Source of the DNA: JBBCJT01 sp037190665
Lineage (GTDB): Bacteria; Pseudomonadota; Alphaproteobacteria; Acetobacterales; Acetobacteraceae
DNA length: 64,000 nucleotides
Direction of reading: 5' to 3'
Assembly: GCA_037190665.1 (NCBI GenBank)
Contig: JBBCJT010000027.1
Span: forward strand, 62,001 to 126,000
The position numbers and the translations under genes are program-made. This document shows positions 8,789-17,550 of this stretch, piece by piece. Every line of letters starts with the position of its first letter. The stretch's first letter is position 1. Under the pieces are notes generated by a model. It worked only from the letters and a program-made list of their open reading frames with translations. It made no database searches and was not told the origin of the DNA.

Positions 8789-9769
8789 ATGCGACGTCGT
8801 TCGATACTGCTTGCCGCGCCCGCACTCACGCTGGCTGCGGGCGCTTCCGCACAGCCGAAGAATCCGGCATGGCCGCGGGCGCTGAACATGGGCACCGCCG
8901 CGCCCGGCGGCACCTACGCGATCTTCGGCCCGGCCTGGGGCGGCATCGCCGCCGAGGCGACGGGCGTGAACATCAGCTTCCGCACCACGCAGGGTCCGAA
9001 CCAGAACATCGTCCTCGTCGAGCGCAAGGAGGTCGAGCTCGGCATGGTGACGATGGGTGTCGCGCTGCAGGCCTGGAACGGCCAAGGCGAATGGACCCAG
9101 GGCAACAAGTTCCGCTCCATCCGCGCGCTGTTCCCGATGTACGACACGCCGTTCCACGGCATCGTGCTGAAGAAGTCGGGCATCACCGGGCACGCGCAGC
9201 TCAACGGCAAATCGGTGGGCGTGGGTCCGCGCGGCGGCACGCCGGGGACCTACTATCCGCTGGTGCTGCGCGCGATCGGGGTGACGCCGTCGGCGATCCG
9301 GTTCGGATCGGGCTCCGACATGGCCGGGCAGGTGCAGGACGGGCTGCTGGACTCCTTCCTGTTCGCCTCCGGCGTGCCGATCCCGGCCTTCAGCGAAATG
9401 GAGACGCAGCACGAGGTCTCCATCATCGGCTTCACGCCGGAGGAGATCGAGAAGATCACCAAGGCGTACCCGGAGCTGACGCCGACGACGATCCCGGGCG
9501 GGACCTACCGCAGCGTCAGCGCGCCGCTGCAGGTGGTCGGCGTGTTCAACTTCGCCATCGCGCACCAGAGCCTGCCGGAGGATCTGGTCTACGAGATCGT
9601 CCGCTCCGTGATGGACAACAACGCGCGGCTGAAGCAGGCCGTGTCGGCGGGGGCCGAGACGATCCCGGCGAATGCGTCGAAGAACACGTTCCTGCCCTAT
9701 CACCCGGGTGCTGCGAGGTACTTCCGCGAGAAGGGCATCGCCATCCCGGACAACCTCGTGATGGGCTGA
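8789..9769 (+). CDS. TAXI-family TRAP transporter solute-binding protein
   Basis: A 326-residue periplasmic protein. The ATG at 8789 follows an AAGGGGGAAA Shine-Dalgarno tract at 8771-8780 and gives a signal peptide (MRRRSILLAAPALTLAAGASA). The mature part begins with the TAXI hallmark NMGTAAPGGTYAIFGPAWGG. TAXI proteins bind dicarboxylates, glutamate or related ligands for a TRAP permease, but no DctQ/DctM-type gene lies in the window, so this is an orphan receptor here. It diverges from the amidoligase operon across the 8648-8695 repeat, so the two may be co-regulated. Confidence 0.9.
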   Translation: MRRRSILLAAPALTLAAGASAQPKNPAWPRALNMGTAAPGGTYAIFGPAWGGIAAEATGVNISFRTTQGPNQNIVLVERKEVELGMVTMGVALQAWNGQGEWTQGNKFRSIRALFPMYDTPFHGIVLKKSGITGHAQLNGKSVGVGPRGGTPGTYYPLVLRAIGVTPSAIRFGSGSDMAGQVQDGLLDSFLFASGVPIPAFSEMETQHEVSIIGFTPEEIEKITKAYPELTPTTIPGGTYRSVSAPLQVVGVFNFAIAHQSLPEDLVYEIVRSVMDNNARLKQAVSAGAETIPANASKNTFLPYHPGAARYFREKGIAIPDNLVMG

Positions 9770-9795
9770 GGCGGCTACCGGGGCTCCGTCCCGCC

Positions 9796-9831
9796 CTCCC
9801 CGCAAGGGACCGAAAGGCCCCTTGCGGGGAG
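9796..9831 (+). terminator. 13-bp perfect stem-loop after TAXI gene
   Basis: CTCCCCGCAAGGG (9796-9808) pairs with CCCTTGCGGGGAG (9819-9831) around a 10-nt loop, starting 27 bases past the stop at 9769. There is no U-run. It could be a Rho-independent-like terminator or a member of the local repeat palindromes. Confidence 0.55.
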
Positions 9832-9938
9832 AGGTCGGGGCGGGGGCCCGCCATTGTCCTCGATAACGTCACCCGCCAAGCCTTTACGCCGCGCGGGCGC
9901 GGCCCCACGTTCCGGACACGGACTGTGGAGCCCCCGCC

Positions 9939-10286
9939 ATGCGCCGCCGACTCCTGTTCCCGCTCCTCGCCACGCTGGTGCCGGCCGCCGCCCTCGCCCA
10001 TCACGGCTGGGGCAGCTACGACGCCAACGCCCCGCAGACGCTCACCGGCCGCGTCGTGGCCTTCGATCCGTCCAATCCGCACGCGCAACTGAAGTTGCAG
10101 GCCGGCGACAAGACCTGGGATGTCGTGCTGTCGCCGCCATCGCGGATGGTCAACCGGGGCATGGCCCTGAACCGTGTGAAGGTGGGCGATACCGTGCAGG
10201 TGATGGGCTATCCGCACCGCAGCATCGCCACCGAGCTGCGGGCGGAGTGGCTGCGGGTCGGCGATCAGGTCGTGCAGCTCCGCTGA
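9939..10286 (+). CDS. DUF6152 family secreted small protein
   Basis: A 115-residue protein with a signal peptide (MRRRLLFPLLATLVPAAALA) and a mature N-terminus starting HHGWGSYDANAPQTLTG. The HHGW...F/YD start and a single OB-like or beta domain are characteristic of DUF6152. The double histidine right after the signal cleavage site could bind a metal (inference). It sits one base before the ATG of the DUF6644 membrane protein, the usual partner arrangement as I recall it. Function unknown. Confidence 0.8.
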   Translation: MRRRLLFPLLATLVPAAALAHHGWGSYDANAPQTLTGRVVAFDPSNPHAQLKLQAGDKTWDVVLSPPSRMVNRGMALNRVKVGDTVQVMGYPHRSIATELRAEWLRVGDQVVQLR

Positions 10287-10287
10287 C

Positions 10288-10761
10288 ATGGAGCACGACG
10301 ACGCGCCGCTGGGATGGCTGGAGCACTCCTGGCTGGGCGTGTTCGCGCGCGATTCGCTCTGGCTCTACCCGCTGGCGGGGGTCGCGCACATCCTGGGCAT
10401 CGGGCTGCTGCTGGGGTCGATCCTGGCCTTCGACCTGCGCGTGCTGGGCGCCGCGCCCCGCATCCCGGTCGCCCCGGCCGCGCGGCTGCTGCTGGTCCTG
10501 GCCCGCACCGGCTTCGCGCTGGTGCTCGCCTCCGGGCTGGTGATGCTGTCGGCGGACGCCACGCACCTGATCGGCAACCCCGCCTTCCTCGTGAAGCTGA
10601 CGCTGATCGGCTGCGCGCTGCTGAACGTGGCCGCCTTCCACCTGCTGGCGCTGCCGGACCCGGAGGTCCGGCCCGGAAAGGGCGCGCGGCTGTCCGCCGC
10701 GCTGTCGATGGCGCTGTGGCTGGGGGTGGCGACCAGCGGGCGGCTCATCGCCTACTTCTGA
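10288..10761 (+). CDS. DUF6644 family membrane protein
   Basis: A 157-residue integral membrane protein with about four hydrophobic helices (near residues 25-48, 66-87, 92-118 and 134-156). The N-terminal segment WLEHSWLGVFARDSLWLYPL and the first helix AHILGIGLLLGSILAFDLRV match what I recall of DUF6644. Its ATG begins one base after the stop of the DUF6152 gene, so the two are almost certainly co-expressed and may act together at the membrane. No characterised function. Confidence 0.8.
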   Translation: MEHDDAPLGWLEHSWLGVFARDSLWLYPLAGVAHILGIGLLLGSILAFDLRVLGAAPRIPVAPAARLLLVLARTGFALVLASGLVMLSADATHLIGNPAFLVKLTLIGCALLNVAAFHLLALPDPEVRPGKGARLSAALSMALWLGVATSGRLIAYF

Positions 10762-10850
10762 TCGCTTCGACGCCGAATCGTTCTGGCCCTGCGGCGCGAA
10801 ACGCGCCACCATCGCACAACGAAAGGTTGTGGAAAGGGCGGAGGACGGCC

Positions 10851-11447
10851 ATGGGCGTGAAGTGCCAATGCTACTACACGTTGAAGACCAACAAGGGCGC
10901 CTGGGTCTCCGGCGCCGGCGGCGAGGCGGACCTGACGGCGAAGGAACACGCCGAGATGCAGGCGTACAAGACGACCTTCACCGGCCTCGGCAAGAAGGGA
11001 AACGCGCTGGTCGCGCTGAACAAGGTCGAGACCGTGCTGCTCGTGCTCGACGAGTTCCCCTGCGACGAGTGCAAGGCCTTCCTCAAGGGCGTGACGAAGA
11101 ACGGCACGCTGAACGTCATCATCGGGGTGACGAGCCAGTCCGTGAACACCTATGCCGGCAACTGGGGCTTCAAGAAGGTGTTCGATTCCGAGGCGCAGAA
11201 GCAGCGCGTCAGGCTGCCGCAGGTGATCTACCTGTCCCGCGGCAAGTCGTTCTATCCCGGCTATGTCGAGACCACGGTCACGAACACCACGAAGAAGAAG
11301 GGCAAGGCGAATACCGCGTGGGAGACCGTCACCACGTCGCAGACGACCGGCCGCATGACCGGCCTGAGCAACGCGATCAACACCAACGCGCTGACCCGCC
11401 CGCCGGATTTTCCCGCGCATCCGACCCTGCAGGGCTATCTCGCCTGA
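10851..11447 (+). CDS. small protein with cytidine-deaminase-like zinc motifs
   Basis: A 198-residue protein with no signal peptide. The ATG at 10851 follows GGAGG (10840-10844 region). His33 and Glu35 in EHAEMQAYK and Cys71/Cys74 in EFPCDECKAFL reproduce the H-A-E ... P-C-x-x-C zinc and catalytic signature of the cytidine deaminase fold, with spacing (38 residues) in the usual range. The stretch between them (VETVLLVLDEF) looks like the core beta strand. The C-terminal 60 residues are Thr/Asn/Lys-rich (TTVTNTTKKKGKANT) and unlike housekeeping CDAs. It resembles no deaminase I can name. Candidates are a nucleoside, nucleic-acid or toxin-type deaminase. It stands alone between a DUF6644 gene and a DMT transporter. 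Confidence 0.7.
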   Translation: MGVKCQCYYTLKTNKGAWVSGAGGEADLTAKEHAEMQAYKTTFTGLGKKGNALVALNKVETVLLVLDEFPCDECKAFLKGVTKNGTLNVIIGVTSQSVNTYAGNWGFKKVFDSEAQKQRVRLPQVIYLSRGKSFYPGYVETTVTNTTKKKGKANTAWETVTTSQTTGRMTGLSNAINTNALTRPPDFPAHPTLQGYLA

Positions 11448-11634
11448 CGCTCCGGCTGCATCGCCACCGTGCGGGTTTGGCCCTTGTCCTGCGCACCCGC
11501 ATCGTGATGCTGGCGGCCGACGCATCCCGCCCGGTCGCCAGCCCCCGTGACATCCACCCTGCCCGCATCGACGCAAGCTGCCGTGCCGCCTGCCCGCGCT
11601 GTCGCCCGGGGGCGCGCGGCCCATTCCTGAGCGC

Positions 11635-12549
11635 ATGGACGTCGTGGGATGGGCGGCCGCGCTGGGCGCGGTCACGATCTGGGCGAGCTGGGCCGTGGCC
11701 ACCCGCTTCCTGCTGGACCACGCCACGCTCGACACGGAGTCGATGGTGGCGGTGCGGTTCCTGTTCGCCGGCGCGGCCATGCTGCCGGTGGCGCTGCGGG
11801 GCATGCCGCTGGGCGCGCTCGGGGTGTGGCGCACGCTGGTCATCGTGCTCGGCTCCGGCGTGGGGTTCAGCCTGCTCAATACCGGCGGGCTGAACTATGC
11901 GCCGGCGGCGCATGCCGCCGCGCTGACCGCGCCGCTGGGCGGCGTCTGCACCGGGCTTGCCGCGCACTGGCTGCTGAAGGAGCGGCTGTCGCGCCGGGCG
12001 GCGGCCGGGCTCGCGGCGATCTTCATCGGCGCCGTGGGGATCGTGGTCGCGTCCGTGGCCGGCAGCGGGACCGGCAGCGCGCGGATGCTGATCGGGCATC
12101 TGCACTTCCTCGGCGCTGCGATGCCCTGGGCGGCCTACGTGGTGGTGGTGCGCCGGTCGGGGCTGACGGCGCTGCAGGCGACCGCGGTGGGCGTGATCGG
12201 CTCGGCGCTGGTCTTCTCCATCCCCTACGTGATCTTCGCCGGCGATGCGATCCGCGCCGCGCCGTGGTCGGAGATCATCCTCCAGGGCACGGTGCACGGG
12301 CTGATCGCCGCCGCGCTCTCGGTCGTGCTGTTCAACATCGCCGTCGTCCGGCTCGGGGCGGCGCGTTCCGGGGCAGCCACCGCGCTCGCCCCGGTGCTGG
12401 GGGCGGTGCTGGCGCTGGTCGTGCTGCACGAGGCGGCGGGACCCCTGGAATGGGTCGGCTACGCCACGGTCGCCTTCGGCGTCTGGCTCGCCGCCTCGCG
12501 GGGCAGCCCGGCGCGCGCCGTTGTTGCACCGCCGACCCCGCGCCGCTAA
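11635..12549 (+). CDS. EamA/DMT family transporter
   Basis: A 304-residue membrane protein with ten predicted helices in two EamA halves; the first starts GWAAALGAVTIWASWAVATRF and the second HFLGAAMPWAAYVVVVRRSG. Drug/metabolite transporters of this type export small metabolites or amino acids across the inner membrane; the substrate cannot be told. The C-terminal half keeps the typical APVLGAVLALVVLHEAAGP motif. The gene is separated by 48 bases from asd and may share its transcript. Confidence 0.85.
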   Translation: MDVVGWAAALGAVTIWASWAVATRFLLDHATLDTESMVAVRFLFAGAAMLPVALRGMPLGALGVWRTLVIVLGSGVGFSLLNTGGLNYAPAAHAAALTAPLGGVCTGLAAHWLLKERLSRRAAAGLAAIFIGAVGIVVASVAGSGTGSARMLIGHLHFLGAAMPWAAYVVVVRRSGLTALQATAVGVIGSALVFSIPYVIFAGDAIRAAPWSEIILQGTVHGLIAAALSVVLFNIAVVRLGAARSGAATALAPVLGAVLALVVLHEAAGPLEWVGYATVAFGVWLAASRGSPARAVVAPPTPRR

Positions 12550-12597
12550 CGCTGCCCGCCTCCGGCGCGCTGGTGCGCCGGGTTGCGGAGCGAGATC

Positions 12598-13626
12598 ATG
12601 GGCTACAGGGTCGCAGTCGTCGGCGCCACCGGAGCGGTCGGGCGCGAGATGCTGAAAACCCTGGCCGAGCGCAACTTCCCGGTGACGGACGTCGCGGCCG
12701 TCGCCTCGGGGCGCAGCGCAGGCCAGGAGGTCAGCTTCGGCGAGACGCGAACGCTGAAGGTCCAGGCGCTCGACACGTTCGATTTCCGCGGCTGGGATAT
12801 CGGCCTGTTCAGCCCGGGTGCGTCGGTTTCCGCCGTCCACGGCCCGCGCGCGGCCGGACAGGGGTGCCTGGTGATCGACAACACCAGCCAGTTCCGCATG
12901 GAACCGGACGTGCCGCTGGTGGTGCCGGAGGTGAACCCGCAGGCCCTGAAGCGCATCCCGCGCGGCATCATCGCCAACCCGAACTGCTCCACCATCCAGA
13001 TGGTCGTGGCGCTGAAGCCGCTGCACGACCGCTTCAAGGTGAAGCGCGTGGTCGTCTCGACCTACCAGTCGGTGTCGGGCGCGGGGAAGGAAGGCATGGA
13101 CGAGCTGTTCAGCCAGACCCGCGGCGAGTTCGTGAACGACACGCCCAAGCCGGAGCAGTTCACCAAGCAGATCGCCTTCAACGTCATCCCCCACATCGAC
13201 CGCTTCATGGACGACGGGTCCACGAAGGAGGAGTGGAAGATGGTGGTGGAGACGCGAAAGATCCTCGACCCCGACATCGCGGTCACCGCGACCTGCGTGC
13301 GCGTGCCCGTCTTCGTCGGCCACAGCGAGGCGATCTGGGTCGAGACCGAGCAGCCGATCGACGAGAAGGCGGCGCGGGAGGCCTGGGCCGAGGCGCCGGG
13401 CGTGCTGATCGTCGACCGCCGCGAGGATGGCGGCTACGTCACGCCCAAGGAGATCGCGGGCGAGGACGCGACCTTCATCTCCCGTATCCGCCGCGATCCC
13501 ACGGTGCCGAACGGGCTGGCGTTCTGGTGCGTCAGCGACAACCTCCGCAAGGGGGCGGCGCTGAACGCGGTGCAGATCGCCGAGACGCTGGTCGCGCAGG
13601 GCGCGATCGCCCGCAAGGCGGCCTGA
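12598..13626 (+). CDS. asd: aspartate-semialdehyde dehydrogenase
   Basis: A 342-residue enzyme that reduces aspartyl phosphate to aspartate semialdehyde with NADPH for lysine, diaminopimelate, threonine and methionine synthesis. The NADP-binding loop is GATGAVG (9-15) and the catalytic Cys130 lies in ANPNCSTIQM; the substrate-binding segment YQSVSGAG follows. The ATG at 12598 is preceded by GGAG at 12587-12590; an in-frame TTG at 12583 would add MRSEI and has no ribosome site. Length is normal for the family. Confidence 0.96.
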   Translation: MGYRVAVVGATGAVGREMLKTLAERNFPVTDVAAVASGRSAGQEVSFGETRTLKVQALDTFDFRGWDIGLFSPGASVSAVHGPRAAGQGCLVIDNTSQFRMEPDVPLVVPEVNPQALKRIPRGIIANPNCSTIQMVVALKPLHDRFKVKRVVVSTYQSVSGAGKEGMDELFSQTRGEFVNDTPKPEQFTKQIAFNVIPHIDRFMDDGSTKEEWKMVVETRKILDPDIAVTATCVRVPVFVGHSEAIWVETEQPIDEKAAREAWAEAPGVLIVDRREDGGYVTPKEIAGEDATFISRIRRDPTVPNGLAFWCVSDNLRKGAALNAVQIAETLVAQGAIARKAA

Positions 13627-13637
13627 TCCGGCTTCCG

Positions 13638-13667
13638 GGCAGGCGGGCCGGCAGCGGCCCGCTTGCC
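13638..13667 (+). terminator. stem-loop after asd
   Basis: GGCAGGCGGGCC (13638-13649) and GGCCCGCTTGCC (13656-13667) form a 12-bp stem with one G-U pair and a 6-nt loop, starting 11 bases after the asd stop. No U-run. Confidence 0.5.
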
Positions 13668-13696
13668 TGATCCGCCGGCCGGCGCAGACTGGCCGG

Positions 13697-15292
13697 ATGC
13701 ACCCTGCCCGCAGAAGCCGCCGGCCGCTGATCATGGGCCGGCGCGGCGCCGTCGCCACCAACCATCCGCTCGCCACCCAGGCCGGGCTCGACATCCTGCG
13801 CGCCGGCGGCAACGCCACCGACGCGGCGGCGGCCGTCTCGCTGATGCTCGGCGTGGTGGAACCGCACATGTCCGGCCTCGGCGGCGACGGTTTCTGCCAC
13901 GTGTGGGTGGAAGGGCGTTCGACCGTCTACAACGGCACCGGCAGCGCGCCCGCCGCCGCGGCGGCGGACCGTTTCCCCGAGGGCATGCCGCTCTCCGGCC
14001 CGCGCGCCGTCTCCACGCCGGGCACGCTCGCCGGCATCGCCGCGATGCATGCCGCCCATGGCGCGCTGCCGTGGGCGGAGGTGGTGCGGCCGGCCGCCGC
14101 CCGCGCCCGCGAGGGCTTCGCCGCCACGCACGCCTATCGCCACTTCGCCGGCAATGCGCGCGCGATCCTGCGCGCCGATCCGCGCAGTGCCGGGGCCTTC
14201 CTGCACGATGGCGAAGCGCCCGCCCTCGGCGCGCTCGTCGTGCAATCCGACCTCGCCGCCATGCTGGAGGCGATCGCGGCTGAAGGACCGGACGCGCTGT
14301 ACCGGGGCGCGGCGGGGGCGTTCGCGCAGGCCGGCACGCTGGTCGGCGCCGAGGACCTCGCGGCGATGAAGCCCGAGGTGCAGGACCCCATCGCCATCAC
14401 CTATCGCGGCCACGAGGTGCGGCAGACGCCGCCCAACTCCATCGGCTTCGTGCTGCTGCAGGAGCTGAAGATCCTGGAGCGGTTCGACCTGTCCGGCCTC
14501 GCGCCCGACGCGCCGGAGGCCATCCACCTGATGGTGGAGGCGAAGAAGCGCGCCTTCCTCGACCGCGAGCGTTTCGCGACCGACCCGCGGCACCGCGCCG
14601 TCCCGGTCGATCACCTGCTGTCGGAGGCGCATGCCCGCGCGCAGGCCGCGACCATCGATCCGGCTCGCGCCGCGAGCATCCCGCTCAGCCACGCCGCGCC
14701 GGGCGATGGCGACACGACATATTTCTGCGTGGTCGATGCGGACGGCAACGCCGTCTCCGCCATCCAGAGCCTCAACAGCGCGTTCGGCTCCGGCGTGACG
14801 GCGGGCAATACCGGCATCCTGCTCAACAACCGCATGACCTGCTGGCATCTGGATCCCGCGCATCCCAACGCGCTGCGCCCGGGCAAGCGCGTGCGCCACA
14901 CGATGAACGCACCGATGATCTTCCGCGACGGCCGGCCCTGGGCGGTGCTGGGCACGCCGGGTGCGGACAACCAGGTGCAGGTCAACCTGCAGATCATCGT
15001 CGCGCTGGTGGATTTCGGTCTCGACCCGCAGCAGGCGGTCGAGATGCCGCGCTGGACCAGCGACCAGCCGGGCCAGTCCGCCAACTGGCCGCATGGCGGC
15101 GACGAGGGGCTGACGCTGGAGGCGGACATACCGGACGAGACCGTCGCCGCGCTGCGTGCGAAGGGGCACGACGTGCGGCTGGTGCCGCCGCTGGAAGGCG
15201 CGTGCAGCGTCGAGTGCATCCGCATCCTCGACAACGGCGTGCGCATGGCCGGCAGCGACCCGCGCCGGGACGGGTGGGCGGCGGCGTATTAG
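13697..15292 (+). CDS. gamma-glutamyltransferase family Ntn hydrolase
   Basis: A 531-residue protein of the Ggt family, which cleaves gamma-glutamyl bonds after splitting itself before a threonine. The likely nucleophile is Thr340 in GDGDTTYFCVVDADGNAVS, giving chains of about 339 and 192 residues. The N-terminal signature TNHPLATQAGLDILRAGGNA and the C-terminal SLNSAFGSG...LLNNRM are present. There is no clear signal peptide, so unlike the E. coli enzyme it may be cytoplasmic and could act on another substrate such as an acylated amide. A shorter start at 13733 (MGRRGAVATNHP) is possible. Confidence 0.88.
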   Translation: MHPARRSRRPLIMGRRGAVATNHPLATQAGLDILRAGGNATDAAAAVSLMLGVVEPHMSGLGGDGFCHVWVEGRSTVYNGTGSAPAAAAADRFPEGMPLSGPRAVSTPGTLAGIAAMHAAHGALPWAEVVRPAAARAREGFAATHAYRHFAGNARAILRADPRSAGAFLHDGEAPALGALVVQSDLAAMLEAIAAEGPDALYRGAAGAFAQAGTLVGAEDLAAMKPEVQDPIAITYRGHEVRQTPPNSIGFVLLQELKILERFDLSGLAPDAPEAIHLMVEAKKRAFLDRERFATDPRHRAVPVDHLLSEAHARAQAATIDPARAASIPLSHAAPGDGDTTYFCVVDADGNAVSAIQSLNSAFGSGVTAGNTGILLNNRMTCWHLDPAHPNALRPGKRVRHTMNAPMIFRDGRPWAVLGTPGADNQVQVNLQIIVALVDFGLDPQQAVEMPRWTSDQPGQSANWPHGGDEGLTLEADIPDETVAALRAKGHDVRLVPPLEGACSVECIRILDNGVRMAGSDPRRDGWAAAY

Positions 15293-15322
15293 GATCAACG
15301 CTACCAGCGCGCCGGCACGGAT

Positions 15323-15727
15323 TTATTCGATCCGAAAGCCACCCTTGCTGAGAAAGGCGACAAAGCACGGCGTGTCTTCGATGATCCCGGAAGGGTCGAT
15401 GCAATCAGCCCGGTGTGTAGCAATCCCTTGAGCCTCTAATCCCCGCTCAAAGCTCAAGATAATGCCCGAAACGACCGCCCCGAAATTGGTCTGTTGAGAA
15501 GCACTGCAAAGTGCATTTCGCAGGGCGGCGGCGTCATCGTCAGTGACCGCTTGACCATCGTTGGTGTCATACCGCCCCCGCCATTCACGATCCGCCTGCA
15601 GACGGATCGGTGCGACTGTTCCTGCAGCCTTCCATCCAAAGACTTCCGCGATGGCCAGATAGGTGAACCACCAGGAGGTGGGAAGCCGGAATACTTCGCC
15701 ATCCCCGCTGACAAGGTGATGGGACAT
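15323..15727 (-). CDS. small conserved hypothetical protein
   Basis: A 134-residue cytoplasmic protein from the ATG at 15727 (MSHHLVSGDGEVFRLP), chosen because GGAGAG lies six bases upstream; an ATG at 15733 overlaps that site. It contains AIAEVFGWKAAGT and, near residues 55-78, RGRYDTNDGQAVTDDDAAAL, a pattern I have seen in short uncharacterised bacterial proteins (NDGQ.V...DA..L). No membrane segment. It lies convergent to the gamma-glutamyltransferase and is slightly AT-richer than its neighbours. Function unknown. Confidence 0.65.
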   Translation of the reverse strand: MSHHLVSGDGEVFRLPTSWWFTYLAIAEVFGWKAAGTVAPIRLQADREWRGRYDTNDGQAVTDDDAAALRNALCSASQQTNFGAVVSGIILSFERGLEAQGIATHRADCIDPSGIIEDTPCFVAFLSKGGFRIE

Positions 15728-15811
15728 ACTCATCTCTCCGCGACAACCGAGCGCCAACCATGATGGCGCCTGCTTTCGAATAACTTACCGGTGAGCAGGA
15801 TGGTGCTCTCG

Positions 15812-16645
15812 TCAACCCTTCACCGCGCCCGCCGTCAGCCCGGCGATCACGAAGCGCTGTGCGGCGAGCACGAACAGCAGCACGGGGACGAGCTGGATCG
15901 TCGCCGCCGCGAACAGAACGCCCCAGTCGACGCCTTCCACCGTGCTGAGGATCTCGCTGATCACGAGCGGCGTGGTCCGCGCGTTCCGCGTGGTGAAGAC
16001 CAGCGCGAAGATGAACTCGTTCCACGCATAGACGATCACGAACAGCGAGGCGGCGACGATGCCGTTGAGCGTCAGCGGCAGGATCACGTGGCGCAGCACC
16101 TGCAGCACCGTCGCGCCGTCCACCGTCGCGGATTCGTCCAGCTCGCGCGGCACCTGGTCGATGAAGGCGCGCATGATCCACGTGGCGAGGCTGACGAAGA
16201 ACGTCGCATACAGCAGCACCAGCAGCAGATGCGTGTCGTTCACGCGCAGCCAGGAGAACACGGGGAACAGCGGCAGCGTCACGACGATGGGCGGCAGCAT
16301 GCGCACCACCACCATCGCGAAGGCCGAGGCGGTAAGCCATTTGCCGGCGAAGCGCGAGTAGACGTAGCCGGCGGCGGTGGAGACCGTCACGCAGACGAGC
16401 GTCGCCCCCACCGTGATGATCAGGCTGTTGCGCATGTCCGCGAAGAACGCGGGCCATTCGCGCCACAGCTTCACGTAGCTGTCGAGGCTGGGCGCGAAGA
16501 CCAGCGTCGGCGGCACGGCGAAGATCTCCCGCGGCGGCTTCACCGAGGCGAGCACGACCATCGCGATCGGAAACAGCGACCAGATCACGGCCATCAGCGC
16601 GAGGGCGATGCGCAGGACGCGGCCGGCGAGGGATGGCCTACGCAT
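15812..16645 (-). CDS. carbohydrate ABC transporter permease (MalG-like)
   Basis: A 277-residue inner-membrane permease with six helices, MalG/UgpE-type. The cytoplasmic EAA loop is ELDESATVDGATVLQVLRHVILPL near residues 170-193, which contacts the ATPase. The ATG at 16645 (MRRPSLAGRV) overlaps the end of the partner permease by 8 bases; an ATG at 16669 would overlap it by 32. No ATP-binding subunit is encoded nearby, so it must use a shared MalK/UgpC-like ATPase from elsewhere, or the system is incomplete. Confidence 0.9.
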   Translation of the reverse strand: MRRPSLAGRVLRIALALMAVIWSLFPIAMVVLASVKPPREIFAVPPTLVFAPSLDSYVKLWREWPAFFADMRNSLIITVGATLVCVTVSTAAGYVYSRFAGKWLTASAFAMVVVRMLPPIVVTLPLFPVFSWLRVNDTHLLLVLLYATFFVSLATWIMRAFIDQVPRELDESATVDGATVLQVLRHVILPLTLNGIVAASLFVIVYAWNEFIFALVFTTRNARTTPLVISEILSTVEGVDWGVLFAAATIQLVPVLLFVLAAQRFVIAGLTAGAVKG

Positions 16646-17507
16646 GGCGGAACATCCGCCGGTAGACATGCACCAGGTACGGCGCGGCGATGGCCAGCGA
16701 GAGCAGCATCATGGTCAGCCCGGTCGCCGACGCGAGGCCGAACTCGTGATAGCGGAAGGCCGTGCGGTACAGGTACACCGCGAGCACCTCGGTCAGCCGC
16801 GCCGGCCCGCCTTCGGTGAGGAGCCAGATCTCCGCGAAGATGCGCATCGCGATGATGTAGCGGAACAGCAGCGCGACCAGCAGCGCGGGCATGATCGACG
16901 GCAGCAGCACGTGGCGGAACACCGCCCAGCCGCGCGCCCCGTCCACCACCGCCGCTTCCGTCAGCTCCTGCGGCACGGCGCGCAGCGCGGCGTACAGGAT
17001 CAGGAAGGTGAACGGCGTGTGCGTCCAGATCGAGAGGATGGCCGCGAGCGTGAGCGCATCCGTGGGGTCGGCCGTCCAGTCGAGCTGGCCGATCCCGATC
17101 CGGACGAGCAGCCAGGACACCATGCCGACATCGGGCTCCAGCACGTAGCGCCACATCGCCACGGCCGAGACCTCGTTGATCGCGTAGGGCGCGATCAGGC
17201 AGGCGATCAGCACGCGCCGCCATGGCATCCAGCCGGCGGCGAGCAGCGCGAGGCCGAGGCCCAGCAGCATCTCGCCATAGACCACGGCATTGACCACCCA
17301 GAAGGTGTTCCACGCCGCCCGCCAGAAGACCGCGTCGCCGAACAGCGTGGCGTAGTTGGCGAACCCGACGAAGGCCGCGCTTCCCTCGAAGCTGGTCTTC
17401 GTCAGGCTCATCCAGCCCACATAGATGGCCGGCAGGACGATGAAGGCGAGCAGCAGCATGTGCGCCGGCGCGAGCAGCGCAAGCTCGCTTCGCCGCGCGC
17501 GCTTCAT
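16638..17507 (-). CDS. carbohydrate ABC transporter permease (MalF-like)
   Basis: A 289-residue permease, six helices, MalF/UgpA-type. The N-terminus LALLAPAHMLLLAFIVLPAI and the EAA loop QELTEAAVVDGARGWAVFRH (about residues 178-197) are standard. It lies 43 bases downstream of the binding-protein gene and overlaps the second permease, forming a three-gene import operon. Sugar or polyol uptake is the usual role; the ligand is not evident from sequence. Confidence 0.9.
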   Translation of the reverse strand: MKRARRSELALLAPAHMLLLAFIVLPAIYVGWMSLTKTSFEGSAAFVGFANYATLFGDAVFWRAAWNTFWVVNAVVYGEMLLGLGLALLAAGWMPWRRVLIACLIAPYAINEVSAVAMWRYVLEPDVGMVSWLLVRIGIGQLDWTADPTDALTLAAILSIWTHTPFTFLILYAALRAVPQELTEAAVVDGARGWAVFRHVLLPSIMPALLVALLFRYIIAMRIFAEIWLLTEGGPARLTEVLAVYLYRTAFRYHEFGLASATGLTMMLLSLAIAAPYLVHVYRRMFRHA

Positions 17508-17550
17508 GCCCGCACGCGCACCGCCGGCCCGGCCGTCGCGCTCCGCACCG

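Noticed and set aside
8602..8913. N-terminal extension of the DUF2126 gene through the tandem repeat
   Set aside because: It would translate the duplicated palindrome twice in frame and has no family match; MSIQVALTHRTSY at 8601 is the normal family start.
2986..10092. A plus-strand open frame of more than 2300 codons antisense to the amidoligase operon
   Set aside because: It is Arg/Gly/His-rich antisense shadow of three well-supported minus-strand genes; high GC removes stop codons on the opposite strand.
11377..13869. Minus-strand open frame of 830 codons opposite the EamA and asd genes
   Set aside because: Composition is His/Arg/Gly-rich with no domain; both opposite genes are certain.
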